Below are positions 28,006 through 36,733 of a DNA stretch of 64,000 bases, in pieces. Below the pieces are notes generated by a model. It saw only the letters and a list, made by a program, of their open reading frames with translations, did not search any database and was not told the origin of the DNA. The position numbers and the translations under genes were made by a program. The number at the start of each line of letters is the position of its first letter. Position 1 is the stretch's first letter. The stretch comes from Actinacidiphila acididurans (lineage in GTDB: Bacteria > Actinomycetota > Actinomycetes > Streptomycetales > Streptomycetaceae): NCBI RefSeq assembly GCF_016918855.1, contig NZ_JADKYB010000007.1:309623-373622 (forward strand), given 5' to 3'.

Positions 28006-28114
28006 CCCCTCCGCTCCGCAACCGTCTCGGCAGCGTCTCCCTGTCGCGTCTCCCCGGCATCCGCCCCCAGCGACGAAGGCGGAAGGGCCGCTCGGCCCTG
28101 GAATCCGGGCCCTC

Positions 28115-28147
28115 TGCCCCCTGACCCACCCCCGGTGTCAGGGGGCA
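28115..28147 (+). terminator. Hairpin terminator after hisC
   Basis: TGCCCCCTGAC at 28115 pairs perfectly over 11 bp with GTCAGGGGGCA at 28137-28147 around an 11-nt loop, 110 bp past the hisC stop and just before the cyd promoter region. Confidence 0.75.
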
Positions 28148-28169
28148 CAGTCATGTGCGCGATACTATC

Positions 28170-28193
28170 TTGTGAATGTATTCACGTTCACAA
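28170..28193 (+). promoter_or_regulatory. Rex operator (ROP) upstream of the cytochrome bd operon
   Basis: TTGTGAA-TGTA-TTCACGT at 28170 matches the Rex consensus TTGTGAA-N4-TTCACAA at 16 of 18 positions. A third half-site, TTCACAA, follows at once (28187-28193), making an outer perfect inverted repeat CTTGTGAA-N10-TTCACAAG. Rex is the NADH/NAD+-sensing repressor known to control cydABCD in Streptomyces coelicolor, so derepression under low oxygen is expected. Confidence 0.75.
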
Positions 28194-28285
28194 GCGAGCA
28201 TCGTCATGCATGCACATCGGGGCATGCCGGCCTGTTCGGTGAACCCGGGGCGTACCCCGCCCCCTCGTGACAAAGGAGGCGTACC

Positions 28286-29800
28286 GTGCAGCTCGCCCTC
28301 GAGCCACTGAGCGTCGCCCGCTGGCAGTTCGGGATCACAACCGTCTACCACTTCTTCTTCGTCCCGCTGACCATCTCGCTGTCCGCGCTGACCGCCGGAC
28401 TGCAGACCGCCTGGGTCAGAACGGGCAAGGACACCTACCTCCGGGCCACCAAGTTCTGGGGCAAGCTGTTCCTGATCAACATCGCCATGGGCGTGGTCAC
28501 CGGCATTGTCCAGGAGTTCCAGTTCGGCATGAACTGGTCCGCCTACTCCCGGTTCGTCGGCGACATCTTCGGCGCGCCGCTCGCCTTCGAGGCGCTGATC
28601 GCCTTCTTCTTCGAGTCGACCTTCATCGGCCTGTGGATCTTCGGCTGGGACCGGTTGCCCAAGCGGATCCACCTGGCCTGCATATGGATGGTCTCGATCG
28701 GCACGGTGCTGTCGGCGTACTTCATCCTGGCCGCCAACTCCTGGATGCAGCACCCGGTCGGTTACCGCTACAACCCGGTCACCAAGCGCGCCGAGCTCAC
28801 CGACTTCCTCGCGGTGCTCACCCAGAACACCGCGCTCGCCCAGTTCTTCCACACCATGTCCGCGGCCTTCCTCACCGGCGCCGCCTTCATGATCGGCATC
28901 TGCGCCTACCACCTGGCCCGCAAGAAGCACATCGCGGTGATGCGCTCCAGCCTGCGGATGGCGCTGGTGGTCGCGGTGGTGGCCGGGGCGCTCACCGCGA
29001 TCAGCGGCGACACCCTCGGCAAGGTCATGTTCAAGCAGCAGCCGATGAAGATGGCCGCGGCCGAGGCGCTGTGGGACGGCCAGAAGGGCGCGCCCTTCTC
29101 GGTCTTCGCGGTCGGCAACGTGAACAAGGGCCACAACGAGGTCGCGATCGAGATCCCCAACCTGCTGTCCTTCCTCGCCGACGACTCCTTCACCAGCTAC
29201 GTCCCCGGCATCAACGACGTGAACAAGGCCGAGCAGGCCAAGTACGGGCCCGGCGACTACCGGCCGGCGATCCCGGTGGCGTACTGGGGCTTCCGCTGGA
29301 TGATCGGCTTCGGCGTGGTCTCCATCGGGGTGGGCGCCGCCGGGCTGTGGCTGACCCGGCGCCGGCTGTGGGTCGCGCCGGAGCACCGCACCGGCGAGGA
29401 CGAGGTGCCGCATCTGATGCTCACCAGAAGCACGGCGATCGGCCCGTCCCTGTCCCGCTGGTACTGGCGGATCGCGCTGCTCACCATGCTCTTCCCGCTG
29501 CTGGCCAACTCCTGGGGCTGGATCTTCACCGAGACCGGCCGCCAGCCCTGGGCGGTCTACGGGCTGCTGCGCACCAGCGACGCGGTCTCCCCCGGCGTCT
29601 CCACCGGCGAGGCGCTGACCTCGGTGATCGTCTTCACCGCGCTGTACGCGGTGCTCGCCGTGATCGAGGTGCGGCTGATGCTGACCTACGCCAAGGCCGG
29701 CCCGCCGGAGCTCACCGATGCCGACCGGCGCTCGCCCAAGCGGATCGGCGGGGACGGCGACGACGCGGACGCCGACCGGCCGATGGCCTTCTCGTACTGA
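28286..29800 (+). CDS. cydA: Cytochrome bd ubiquinol/menaquinol oxidase subunit I
   Basis: CydA carries the haems of the bd-type terminal oxidase, which reduces oxygen to water with quinol and has high oxygen affinity. The 504-residue protein has nine or so membrane helices. The conserved His of VYHFFFVPLT (haem d/b595 side) and His in FFHTMSAAF (haem b558 ligand) are present, as is the GWIFTETGRQPW motif. The Q-loop is short, as in Gram-positive enzymes. The GTG at 28286 is fixed by AAAGGAGG 5-13 nt upstream. It is the first gene of cydA-cydB-cydDC under a Rex-type operator about 100 bp upstream. Confidence 0.97.
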   Translation: MQLALEPLSVARWQFGITTVYHFFFVPLTISLSALTAGLQTAWVRTGKDTYLRATKFWGKLFLINIAMGVVTGIVQEFQFGMNWSAYSRFVGDIFGAPLAFEALIAFFFESTFIGLWIFGWDRLPKRIHLACIWMVSIGTVLSAYFILAANSWMQHPVGYRYNPVTKRAELTDFLAVLTQNTALAQFFHTMSAAFLTGAAFMIGICAYHLARKKHIAVMRSSLRMALVVAVVAGALTAISGDTLGKVMFKQQPMKMAAAEALWDGQKGAPFSVFAVGNVNKGHNEVAIEIPNLLSFLADDSFTSYVPGINDVNKAEQAKYGPGDYRPAIPVAYWGFRWMIGFGVVSIGVGAAGLWLTRRRLWVAPEHRTGEDEVPHLMLTRSTAIGPSLSRWYWRIALLTMLFPLLANSWGWIFTETGRQPWAVYGLLRTSDAVSPGVSTGEALTSVIVFTALYAVLAVIEVRLMLTYAKAGPPELTDADRRSPKRIGGDGDDADADRPMAFSY

Positions 29801-29839
29801 CGGCGCCGGACGCAGAAGACACAGAAGGGAGACCAGGAC

Positions 29840-30844
29840 ATGCATCTGCACGACGCCTGGTTCGTCATCATCGCCGTCCTGTGGACCGGCTATTTCTTCC
29901 TGGAGGGCTTCGACTTCGGCATCGGCGTGCTGACCGGGGTGCTGGCCCGCGACCGCGCCGAACGGCGGGTCCTGATCAACACCATCGGCCCGGTCTGGGA
30001 CGGCAACGAGGTGTGGCTGCTCAGCGCAGGCGGCGCCACCTTCGCCGCCTTCCCGGACTGGTACGCCACCCTCTTCTCCGGCTTCTACCTGCCGCTGCTG
30101 CTGATCCTGGTGTGCCTGATCGTGCGCGGGGTCGCCTTCGAATACCGCGCCAAGCGGGCCGAGGAGCGCTGGCAGCGGGCCTGGGAGCGGGCGATCTTCG
30201 TCACGTCGCTGGTGCCGGCCGTGCTGTGGGGCGTGGCCTTCGCCAACATTGTGCACGGGGTGAAGATCGACGCCCACCAGGAGTACGTGGGCGGTTTCTG
30301 GGACCTGCTCAACCCGTACGCCCTGCTCGGCGGCCTGGTGACACTGGCTCTGTTCACCTTCCACGGCGCGGTGTTCGCCTCGCTGAAGACGGTGGGCCCG
30401 ATCCGGGACCGGGCGCGGGCGCTGGCCACCCGGGTGGGGGCGGTGACCGCGGTCCTCGCGCTGGTGTTCCTGATCTGGACCCAGGCGCACAGCGGCAACG
30501 GGCGCAGCCTGGTCGCGATGCTGGTCGCCGTCGCCGCCCTGGTGCTGGCGCTGGCGGCGAACCTGGCCGGGCGCGAGGGCTGGTCGTTCGCCTTCTCCGG
30601 AGTGACGATCGCGGCGGTGGTCGCGATGTTCTTCCTGGCCCTGTTCCCGGACGTGATGCCCTCGACGCTGAATCCCGCCTGGAGCCTGACCGTCGGCAAC
30701 GCGTCGGCCACCCCGTACACCCTGCGCATCATGACCTGGTGCGCCGGGGTCGCCGCCCCGCTGGTGATGCTCTACCAGGGCTGGACGTACTGGGTGTTCC
30801 GCAAGCGGATCGGCACCCAGCACATCGCGGAAGGTGCGCACTGA
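29840..30844 (+). CDS. cydB: Cytochrome bd oxidase subunit II
   Basis: CydB pairs with CydA in the bd oxidase and stabilises its haems. The 334-residue protein has eight to nine membrane helices and the family marks GYFFLEGFDFGIGVL near the start and GPVWDGNEVWLLSAGGATFAAF (two segments around residues 50-75), plus FHGAVFASLKT. The ATG at 29840 has GGGAGA upstream, 39 bp after the cydA stop. The stop TGA overlaps the ATG of a small downstream frame (TGATG at 30842-30846), so translation may continue through the operon. Confidence 0.97.
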   Translation: MHLHDAWFVIIAVLWTGYFFLEGFDFGIGVLTGVLARDRAERRVLINTIGPVWDGNEVWLLSAGGATFAAFPDWYATLFSGFYLPLLLILVCLIVRGVAFEYRAKRAEERWQRAWERAIFVTSLVPAVLWGVAFANIVHGVKIDAHQEYVGGFWDLLNPYALLGGLVTLALFTFHGAVFASLKTVGPIRDRARALATRVGAVTAVLALVFLIWTQAHSGNGRSLVAMLVAVAALVLALAANLAGREGWSFAFSGVTIAAVVAMFFLALFPDVMPSTLNPAWSLTVGNASATPYTLRIMTWCAGVAAPLVMLYQGWTYWVFRKRIGTQHIAEGAH

Positions 30845-30957
30845 TGCCCGGACAAGCGGACATACGGGCAGTCGTTCGGGCCGGCATACGGATCGGCATA
30901 CGTGCGGACGTACGCTCCGGCATACCGGCAGCGGCGCGCCGCGGTGGTGCCCGGTGA
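30844..30957 (+). CDS. Possible 37-residue coupling ORF between cydB and cydDC
   Basis: The ATG at 30844 overlaps the cydB stop (TGATG), and the TGA ending at 30957 overlaps the GTG start of cydDC (GTGA). A ribosome could pass from cydB to cydDC by re-initiation through it. The peptide is Ile/Arg/Ala-rich (RAVVRAGIRIGIRADVRSG) and built from a degenerate 12-bp repeat. It has no hydrophobic helix, so it is not a CydX-type subunit. It may simply be spacer DNA. Confidence 0.35.
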   Translation: MPGQADIRAVVRAGIRIGIRADVRSGIPAAARRGGAR

Positions 30958-33900
30958 AGCCCGTCGACCCGCGGCTGCTGCGGTACGCGCGCAGCACCCG
31001 GCTGTTCCTGGCCGCCGTCGTGCTGCTGGGAGCGGCCGGGGCGGGGCTGGTCGTCGCTCAGGCGGCGCTGATCGCCGATGTCGTGGTCGGCGGCTTCCAG
31101 CACGGGTACGGGCCCGGCACGCTGCGCGGCGACCTGATCGCGCTGGCCGCGGTGGCGGTCGGGCGCGGCCTGGTGGCGTGGCTGACCGAACTGGCCGCGC
31201 ACCGGGCCGGGGCCGCGGTGAAGTCCGAACTGCGGGAGAAGCTGCTGGCGCACGCCACCCGGCTCGGGCCGACCTGGCTGACCGGGCAGCGCAGCGGCGA
31301 GCTGACCACGCTGGCCACCCGCGGCATCGACGCGCTCGACGACTGGTTCGCCCGCTACCTGCCGCAACTCGGCCTCGCGGCCGTGGTGCCGGCGGTGGTG
31401 CTGGCCCGGATCTGCGCCGCCGACTGGATCTCGGCGCTCACCATCGCGGTGACGCTGCCGCTGATCCCGCTGTTCATGGTGCTGGTCGGCTGGGCCACCC
31501 GGGACCGCATGGACCGGCAGTGGAAGCTGCTGGGCCGGCTGTCCGGGCACTTCCTGGACGTGGTCGCCGGGCTGCCCACGCTCAAGGTCTTCGGGCGGGC
31601 CAAGGCACAGACCGCCGCCATCCGCCGGATCACCGACGACTACCGGCGGGCCACCCTGCGCACCCTGCGGGTGGCCTTCCTGTCCTCCTTCGTGCTGGAA
31701 CTACTGGCCACGGTCTCGGTGGCGCTGGTCGCGGTCGGGATCGGGATGCGGCTGGTGCACGGGGACCTCGATCTGCGCACCGGGCTGCTCGTGCTGATCC
31801 TGGCGCCGGAGGCGTATCTGCCGCTGCGGCAGGTGGGCGCGCAGTACCACGCGGCGGCCGAGGGAATGGCGGCCGCCGAGCAGGTCTTCGAGGTGCTCGA
31901 GACGCCGGCGGGGGACGGTACGGCGGCCGGCCTGCTGCCCGCGCCCGACCTGCGCACCGCCACGATCCGCGTCGAGGGCGTGGAGGTCACCGAGGGCGGG
32001 GTGGTCGCGGAGACGTCCTTCACCCTGGCCCCCGGGCAGGTGCTGGCCGTCACCGGGCCGAGCGGCGCCGGCAAGTCCACGCTGCTGGCCGCCGTGCTGG
32101 GCCTGGTCACCGCGGCCCGCGGGCGGATCCTGGTGGACGGCATCGACTTGGCCGCGATCGACCCGGAGAGCTGGCACCGGCAGATCGCCTGGGTGCCGCA
32201 GCACCCGCACCTGTTCGCCGGCACGGTCGCCGACAACGTACGCCTTGCCCGGCCCGACGCCACCGAGGCCGAGGTGACCGCGGCGCTCGCCGCGGCCGGG
32301 GCCCTGGGGTTCGCCGCGCCCGGCGATCTGCTCGGGGAGGACGGCGCCGGCCTGTCCGCGGGCCAGCGCCAGCGCCTCGCCCTGGCCCGGGCGCTGCTCG
32401 CCGACCGCCCTCTGCTGGTGCTCGACGAACCCACCGCCCACCTCGACGCCCTCACCGAGACCCGGGTCACAGCCGCCCTGCGCGCCGCCGCCCGCGGCCG
32501 CACGGTGCTGCTCACCGCCCACCGCCCGGCCCTGCTGCCGCTGGCCGACACGGTGCTGCCGCTGACGGCGGCCGTGTCCCCGGGGGAGGCGGCGCAGGTA
32601 TCCGCCGTACGCTCGGCCGACGCCCTTCTGCCGCCGGACGCGCGTCCCGGGGACGGAGCCGGGTCCTCCGGCGCGGCGGAGGCGGCCACTGCGGTCACCG
32701 GGCCCGCGAGTTCCGTCGTACCGCCGCCGCGGCGGGGTGACGGTGAACGGGTGGGCGGGGACGACCCGGTTGCGGACCGGGTGAGCCGGGAGCGGGGCGA
32801 CCGGGACGACGTCGACGACCTCGATCCCCTGCGGCCCGGGCGCGGCTTCCGGCGGCGGTTCGCCGGGGCGTGCGCGCTCGGCGCGCTGGCGCTGCTGTCC
32901 GCGATCGGGCTGATGGGCACCTCCGGGTGGCTGATCAGCCGCGCCTCGCAGGAGCCGCCGGTGCTGTACCTGATGGTGGCGGTCACCGCGACCCGCACGT
33001 TCGGGATCGGCCGGGCCGTGTTCCGGTACGCCGAGCGGCTGGTGAGCCACGACGCGGTGTTCCGGGCGCTCGGCGGCATCCGGGCCGGGGTGTTCCGGCG
33101 GCTGGAGCGGCTGGCACCGGCAGGGCTGGGCGGCACGCGCCGCGGCGACCTGCTCTCCCGGGTGGTCGCGGACGTGGACGCCGTGCAGGACCACTACCTG
33201 CGCTGGCTGCTGCCCGCGGTGACCGGCGGGCTGACCGCGGCCGTCGCGGTGGGCTTCACCGCCTGGCTGCTGCCGGCCGGTGGCCTGGTGCTCGGTGCCG
33301 GGCTGCTGGCCGCGGGGGTGGGCGTGCCCGCGCTGACCCTGGCGGTGGCCGCGCGTACCGAACGCCGGCTCGCCCCCGCCCGGGGCGACCTGGCCGGCCG
33401 GGTGCTGGCGCTGTTCACCGGCACCGCCGAGCTGACCGTGGCCGGAGCGCTGGGCGCGCGCCGGGCGCACGCCACGGCGGCCGACCGTACGCTGCGGGAG
33501 ATCGCCGCCCGCTCGGCAGCCGCCACCGCACTCGGCGGCGGCCTGACCGCCCTGATCAGCGGCTTGACCGTGATGGGCTGCGCCTGGGCCGGGGTCGGCG
33601 CCCTGCACGGCGTCACCCTCGGCGTCCTGGTGCTGCTGCCGCTCGCCGCCTTCGAGTCGGTGACCGGGCTGCCGCTGGCCGCCCAGCAGCGCCGCCGCGG
33701 CGCGCAGGCCGCGGCGCGGGTCCGCGAGGTCCTGGACGCCCCGCTGCCGGTCACCGAGCCCGAGGCACCGGCGCAGCCGCCCGCGGCGCCGTATCCGCTG
33801 GTCGTACGGGGGCTGACGGCCCGGCACCCCGGGCAGTTGGCGCCCGCGCTCGACGGGGTGGACCTGACCCTCACCCCCGGCCGCCGGATCGCCGTGGTCG

Positions 33901-34544
33901 GCCCGTCGGGCGCCGGCAAGACCACCCTCGCCCATGTCCTGCTGCGCTTCCTCGACCCGGAGTCCGGCGACTACACGCTGGCCGGGCGGGACGCGCGGGA
34001 CCTGGCCGGGGACGACGTACGCCGCATGGTGGGCCTGTGCGCCCAGGACGCGCACGTCTTCGACAGCACCGTCCGGGAGAATCTGCGGCTGGCCCGGCCC
34101 GGCTCGTCCGACGCGGACCTGCGCCGCGCGCTGGCCGCCGCGCGGCTGGACATCGACCTGGACACCGAGGTCGGCGAGCACGGCGCCCGGCTGTCCGGCG
34201 GCATGCGGCAGCGCCTGGCGCTGGCCCGCGCGCTGCTGGCCGACTTCCCCGTCCTGATCCTCGACGAGCCCGCCGAGCACCTGGACCTGGCCACCGCCGA
34301 CGCCCTGACCGCGGACCTGCTGGCCGCCACGCGGGGCCGTACCACGCTGATCATCACCCACCGCCTGGCGGCGCTGGCCGGCGGCGCGGTGGACGAGATC
34401 GTGGTGCTCGAGCAGGGCCGGGTGGTGCAGCGCGGCGAATACGAGGAACTGGCCGCGGCCGCCGGGCCGTTCCGCCGCGCGCTGGAACGCGAACAGGCGG
34501 CGGAGCACGGGGTGGGCGAGCGGCGTACGCCGCTTCCGGTGTGA
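30954..34544 (+). CDS. cydDC: Fused cysteine/glutathione-type ABC exporter CydD-CydC
   Basis: The 1196-residue protein joins two complete ABC exporter halves. The N-terminal half has a six-helix membrane domain and an ATPase with Walker A GPSGAGKSTLL (about 370), signature LSAGQRQRLALARAL and Walker B LLVLDEPTAHLD. A linker of about 80 residues rich in Ser/Ala/Asp follows. The second half has its own membrane domain and an ATPase with GPSGAGKTTLAHVL (about 983), LSGGMRQRLALARAL and LILDEPAEHLD. CydDC exports thiols or haem-related compounds needed to assemble cytochrome bd. The single-chain form is usual in streptomycetes. The second D-loop has Ala-Glu-His in place of Thr-Ala-His. The GTG at 30954 overlaps the stop of the small ORF. 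Confidence 0.93.
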   Translation: MKPVDPRLLRYARSTRLFLAAVVLLGAAGAGLVVAQAALIADVVVGGFQHGYGPGTLRGDLIALAAVAVGRGLVAWLTELAAHRAGAAVKSELREKLLAHATRLGPTWLTGQRSGELTTLATRGIDALDDWFARYLPQLGLAAVVPAVVLARICAADWISALTIAVTLPLIPLFMVLVGWATRDRMDRQWKLLGRLSGHFLDVVAGLPTLKVFGRAKAQTAAIRRITDDYRRATLRTLRVAFLSSFVLELLATVSVALVAVGIGMRLVHGDLDLRTGLLVLILAPEAYLPLRQVGAQYHAAAEGMAAAEQVFEVLETPAGDGTAAGLLPAPDLRTATIRVEGVEVTEGGVVAETSFTLAPGQVLAVTGPSGAGKSTLLAAVLGLVTAARGRILVDGIDLAAIDPESWHRQIAWVPQHPHLFAGTVADNVRLARPDATEAEVTAALAAAGALGFAAPGDLLGEDGAGLSAGQRQRLALARALLADRPLLVLDEPTAHLDALTETRVTAALRAAARGRTVLLTAHRPALLPLADTVLPLTAAVSPGEAAQVSAVRSADALLPPDARPGDGAGSSGAAEAATAVTGPASSVVPPPRRGDGERVGGDDPVADRVSRERGDRDDVDDLDPLRPGRGFRRRFAGACALGALALLSAIGLMGTSGWLISRASQEPPVLYLMVAVTATRTFGIGRAVFRYAERLVSHDAVFRALGGIRAGVFRRLERLAPAGLGGTRRGDLLSRVVADVDAVQDHYLRWLLPAVTGGLTAAVAVGFTAWLLPAGGLVLGAGLLAAGVGVPALTLAVAARTERRLAPARGDLAGRVLALFTGTAELTVAGALGARRAHATAADRTLREIAARSAAATALGGGLTALISGLTVMGCAWAGVGALHGVTLGVLVLLPLAAFESVTGLPLAAQQRRRGAQAAARVREVLDAPLPVTEPEAPAQPPAAPYPLVVRGLTARHPGQLAPALDGVDLTLTPGRRIAVVGPSGAGKTTLAHVLLRFLDPESGDYTLAGRDARDLAGDDVRRMVGLCAQDAHVFDSTVRENLRLARPGSSDADLRRALAAARLDIDLDTEVGEHGARLSGGMRQRLALARALLADFPVLILDEPAEHLDLATADALTADLLAATRGRTTLIITHRLAALAGGAVDEIVVLEQGRVVQRGEYEELAAAAGPFRRALEREQAAEHGVGERRTPLPV

Positions 34545-34552
34545 GGCATGGG

Positions 34553-34581
34553 GGCCCGGGACCGCACGCCGGTCCCGGGCC
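34553..34581 (+). terminator. Terminator of the cyd operon
   Basis: GGCCCGGGACCG pairs perfectly over 12 bp with CGGTCCCGGGCC around a 5-nt loop, 9 bp after the cydDC stop. A short TTTT follows at 34589. Confidence 0.85.
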
Positions 34582-34833
34582 TCGCGCTTTTACGGGGCCC
34601 GGCACGGCTGGGGAGGGCGGGCGTTCCGTGGCGCGTGCCGGCACCGGTGCGCTCATCAGCCCGCGCGGGCCCCGGAAACCGCCGGAAGAACCGGTCCCGC
34701 CCGACCGAATTGCACCATCCGGGTGGCGTTGATGTGAATATCGCCGTTTCCGAGGTGCGGCTCCGTGAATTCTGTGCTGGCTTCCCCATGATCGGAACAA
34801 CAGCTCACCGCATCATGGGAAGGCGGGACCGTC

Positions 34834-35508
34834 ATGGCCGTCACCGACGTCAAGACGTTGTGGCACGCGTTCGTGCGTGTGCTGCTGCAGTGCATCGCAG
34901 CGCTGGGGTTCGCCACCCCGGCCACCCGGAACTCGACCGCCGCCCAGGCCGGGCCGGCCGTCCGTACCCCGCGTGGCGTCCGCGCCGCCGTCCCCGCGGC
35001 CGGCGCCGCCCTGCCGGCCCAGGCACAGGCCCCGGACCGAGCACACGCACCGGAACGGGCCGGCGCCGCCCGATCGGCGTCCGGCGCGGAACCCGCAACA
35101 GCGCGAGCCGCGGGCAGGAACCGCCGCCGTACCACCGCAGGGCACGCCGAGCAGGCCAAGCACGCCAAGCAGGTCAAGAAGCAGGTCAAGAAGCGGGTCA
35201 AGCGCACCGCTCACACCGAGCCCGCCGGCCCCGCGATCCCGGCACCGCGCTCCGCGCAAGCCCGGTCCTCCCGCCGCGACCCGCGCACCCGGACCCTGCC
35301 GCCCACGATGAAGCAGCGCATCCGGGCCGAGGCGCACGGCGCCACCCCGACCGCCCGCAGCGTGCTCGACCCGGACCTCGCCGAAAGCCTGGCCGGGCCG
35401 GCCGCGGCCGGCCTGCCGCTCGCCGCCGCCCGGCCGGCCGCGGCCCGGACCACCGGCACGCTGATCCCCGCGCCCCGGGCCCGCGCGCACGAGGCGCTCT
35501 GCGACTAG
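34834..35508 (+). CDS. DUF6344-type protein, secreted or membrane-anchored
   Basis: This 224-residue protein starts with MAVTDVKTLWHAFVRVLLQ and a hydrophobic stretch (CIAALGFATPA) that acts as a signal or anchor. The middle is an Ala/Pro-rich, Lys/Arg-rich disordered region with a KHAKQVKKQVKKRVKR cluster. A conserved-looking patch, LPPTMKQRIRAEAHGATP, follows near residue 160. I recall this layout from a Streptomyces-only family (DUF6344) of unknown function. The basic cluster could bind nucleic acid or the cell wall, which is inference only. The start has GGGAAGGCGGG upstream. It follows the cyd terminator and is probably transcribed alone. Confidence 0.7.
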   Translation: MAVTDVKTLWHAFVRVLLQCIAALGFATPATRNSTAAQAGPAVRTPRGVRAAVPAAGAALPAQAQAPDRAHAPERAGAARSASGAEPATARAAGRNRRRTTAGHAEQAKHAKQVKKQVKKRVKRTAHTEPAGPAIPAPRSAQARSSRRDPRTRTLPPTMKQRIRAEAHGATPTARSVLDPDLAESLAGPAAAGLPLAAARPAAARTTGTLIPAPRARAHEALCD

Positions 35509-35511
35509 GGC

Positions 35512-35539
35512 CCGCCGCACGGCCGGCCCCGTACGGCGG
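35512..35539 (+). terminator. Hairpin after the DUF6344 gene
   Basis: CCGCCGCACGG pairs with CCGTACGGCGG with one mismatch around a 6-nt loop, right behind the stop codon. No T-tract. Confidence 0.5.
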
Positions 35540-35669
35540 AACAACCCCGTACGACCTGCGCGATCCGCACGAAAAGCCGCTCTGATGACGACACCCCTTT
35601 GACCGATCCGGCTCCCCCGCGCCGCACCTGTCGGCTGCCGCGGAACCGCGATACGGGAGGATGGGGGTC

Positions 35670-36614
35670 GTGACCCCAGCCTCCGCACCCGAGACGACGC
35701 CCGGGACGACCCCCGGCAGACCCCTCGGGACCACCGCCACGACACGTGCCGAGCCGACCGACGGGACACGTGCCGAGACAAGCACCGACCCGCATGCCAC
35801 CCCCGCGCCGCGACTGATCGCCACCGACCTGGACGGCACCCTGCTGCGCGACGACAAGACCGTCTCGCAGCGCACGATCGACGCGCTCGCGGCGGCCGAA
35901 GCGGCCGGCATCGAGGTCTTCTTCGTCACCGGACGGCCGGCCCGCTGGATGGGCGTGGTCGCCGGACATCTCGCCGGGCACGGCCTGGCGATCCTGGCCA
36001 ACGGCGCCGCGGTCTGGGACCTGCGCGCCGACGAGCTGGTCGAGTCCTTTCCGCTGCCCGAGGCCGACGCCCTGGCAGTCGCGCAGGCACTCCGCGCGGC
36101 CGTACCCGGTACGGCCTTCGCCGTCGAGCGCACTCATGCGTTCCGGCGTGAGCCCGAGTACCAGGCCTTCGAGCCCGACGGGGACCTGCCCCCGGCTCCC
36201 CTGGAGGAGCTGCTGCGGGCCGACCGCACCCAGCCGCTGCTGAAACTGCTGGCCAAGCACCCCGCGCAGGACCCCGACGCCTTCCTGGCCACCGCCCTGT
36301 CCGTGGCGGGCCGGTACGGCGAGATCACCCGCTCGGCCGAGTCCGCGATGCTGGAGATCAGCGGCGCCGGAGTGAGCAAGGCGACCACCCTCGCGAAGTG
36401 CTGCGCCGAACGCGGCGTGACCGCCGCCGAGGTCGTCGCCTTCGGTGACATGCCCAACGACCTGGCGATGCTGCGCTGGGCGGGTACGTCGTACGCCGTC
36501 GCCAACGCGCACCCGCACCTGCTGGCCGCCGCCACCCACCGCACCGCCTCCAACCAGGACGACGGGGTGGCCCAGGTGATCGAACACCTCGTCGCGGGCC
36601 GCCGCACGCGCTGA
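35670..36614 (+). CDS. HAD superfamily hydrolase, Cof/IIB type
   Basis: This 314-residue protein has the HAD motifs DLDGTLL (nucleophile Asp, about residue 54), VTGRP (motif II Thr), a lysine in GVSKATTLAKCC (motif III) and GDMPNDLAML (motif IV, metal Asp). The type IIB cap lies between motifs II and III. It should dephosphorylate sugar phosphates or other small phosphoesters. The first 45 residues are a Thr/Pro-rich extension encoded by imperfect repeats. The GTG at 35670 is preferred over the ATG at 35661 because GGGAGG is well spaced only for the GTG. A second HAD of the same subtype lies next to serS. Confidence 0.87.
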   Translation: MTPASAPETTPGTTPGRPLGTTATTRAEPTDGTRAETSTDPHATPAPRLIATDLDGTLLRDDKTVSQRTIDALAAAEAAGIEVFFVTGRPARWMGVVAGHLAGHGLAILANGAAVWDLRADELVESFPLPEADALAVAQALRAAVPGTAFAVERTHAFRREPEYQAFEPDGDLPPAPLEELLRADRTQPLLKLLAKHPAQDPDAFLATALSVAGRYGEITRSAESAMLEISGAGVSKATTLAKCCAERGVTAAEVVAFGDMPNDLAMLRWAGTSYAVANAHPHLLAAATHRTASNQDDGVAQVIEHLVAGRRTR

Positions 36615-36634
36615 CCACTCTTCTCGTCCGGACG

Positions 36635-36665
36635 CCGGCCGGGGCGCGAGCGGCGCCCCGGCCGG
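36635..36665 (+). terminator. Bidirectional hairpin between HAD and VOC genes
   Basis: A 13-bp perfect stem (36635-36647 with 36653-36665, core GGCCGGGGCGC/GCGCCCCGGCC) lies between two convergent stops. Just after it, 36675-36725, is a loose GGGCTCTGATG-type repeat. Confidence 0.75.
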
Positions 36666-36733
36666 GATCCGGACTGTGACGGGATGCGATGGGCTCTGGC
36701 GGGCTCTGATGGGCTCCGGTGCGCTGTGACGGG

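Noticed and set aside
30844..30957. CydX-type third subunit of cytochrome bd
   Set aside because: Position and size match, but the peptide is Arg-rich with no membrane helix.
28151..30997. Long minus-strand frame over cydA-cydB
   Set aside because: Shadow of the cyd genes, rich in His/Gln/Arg/Gly, with no family resemblance.
31701..34508. Long minus-strand frame over cydDC
   Set aside because: Antisense to two intact ABC ATPase domains; composition is that of a shadow.
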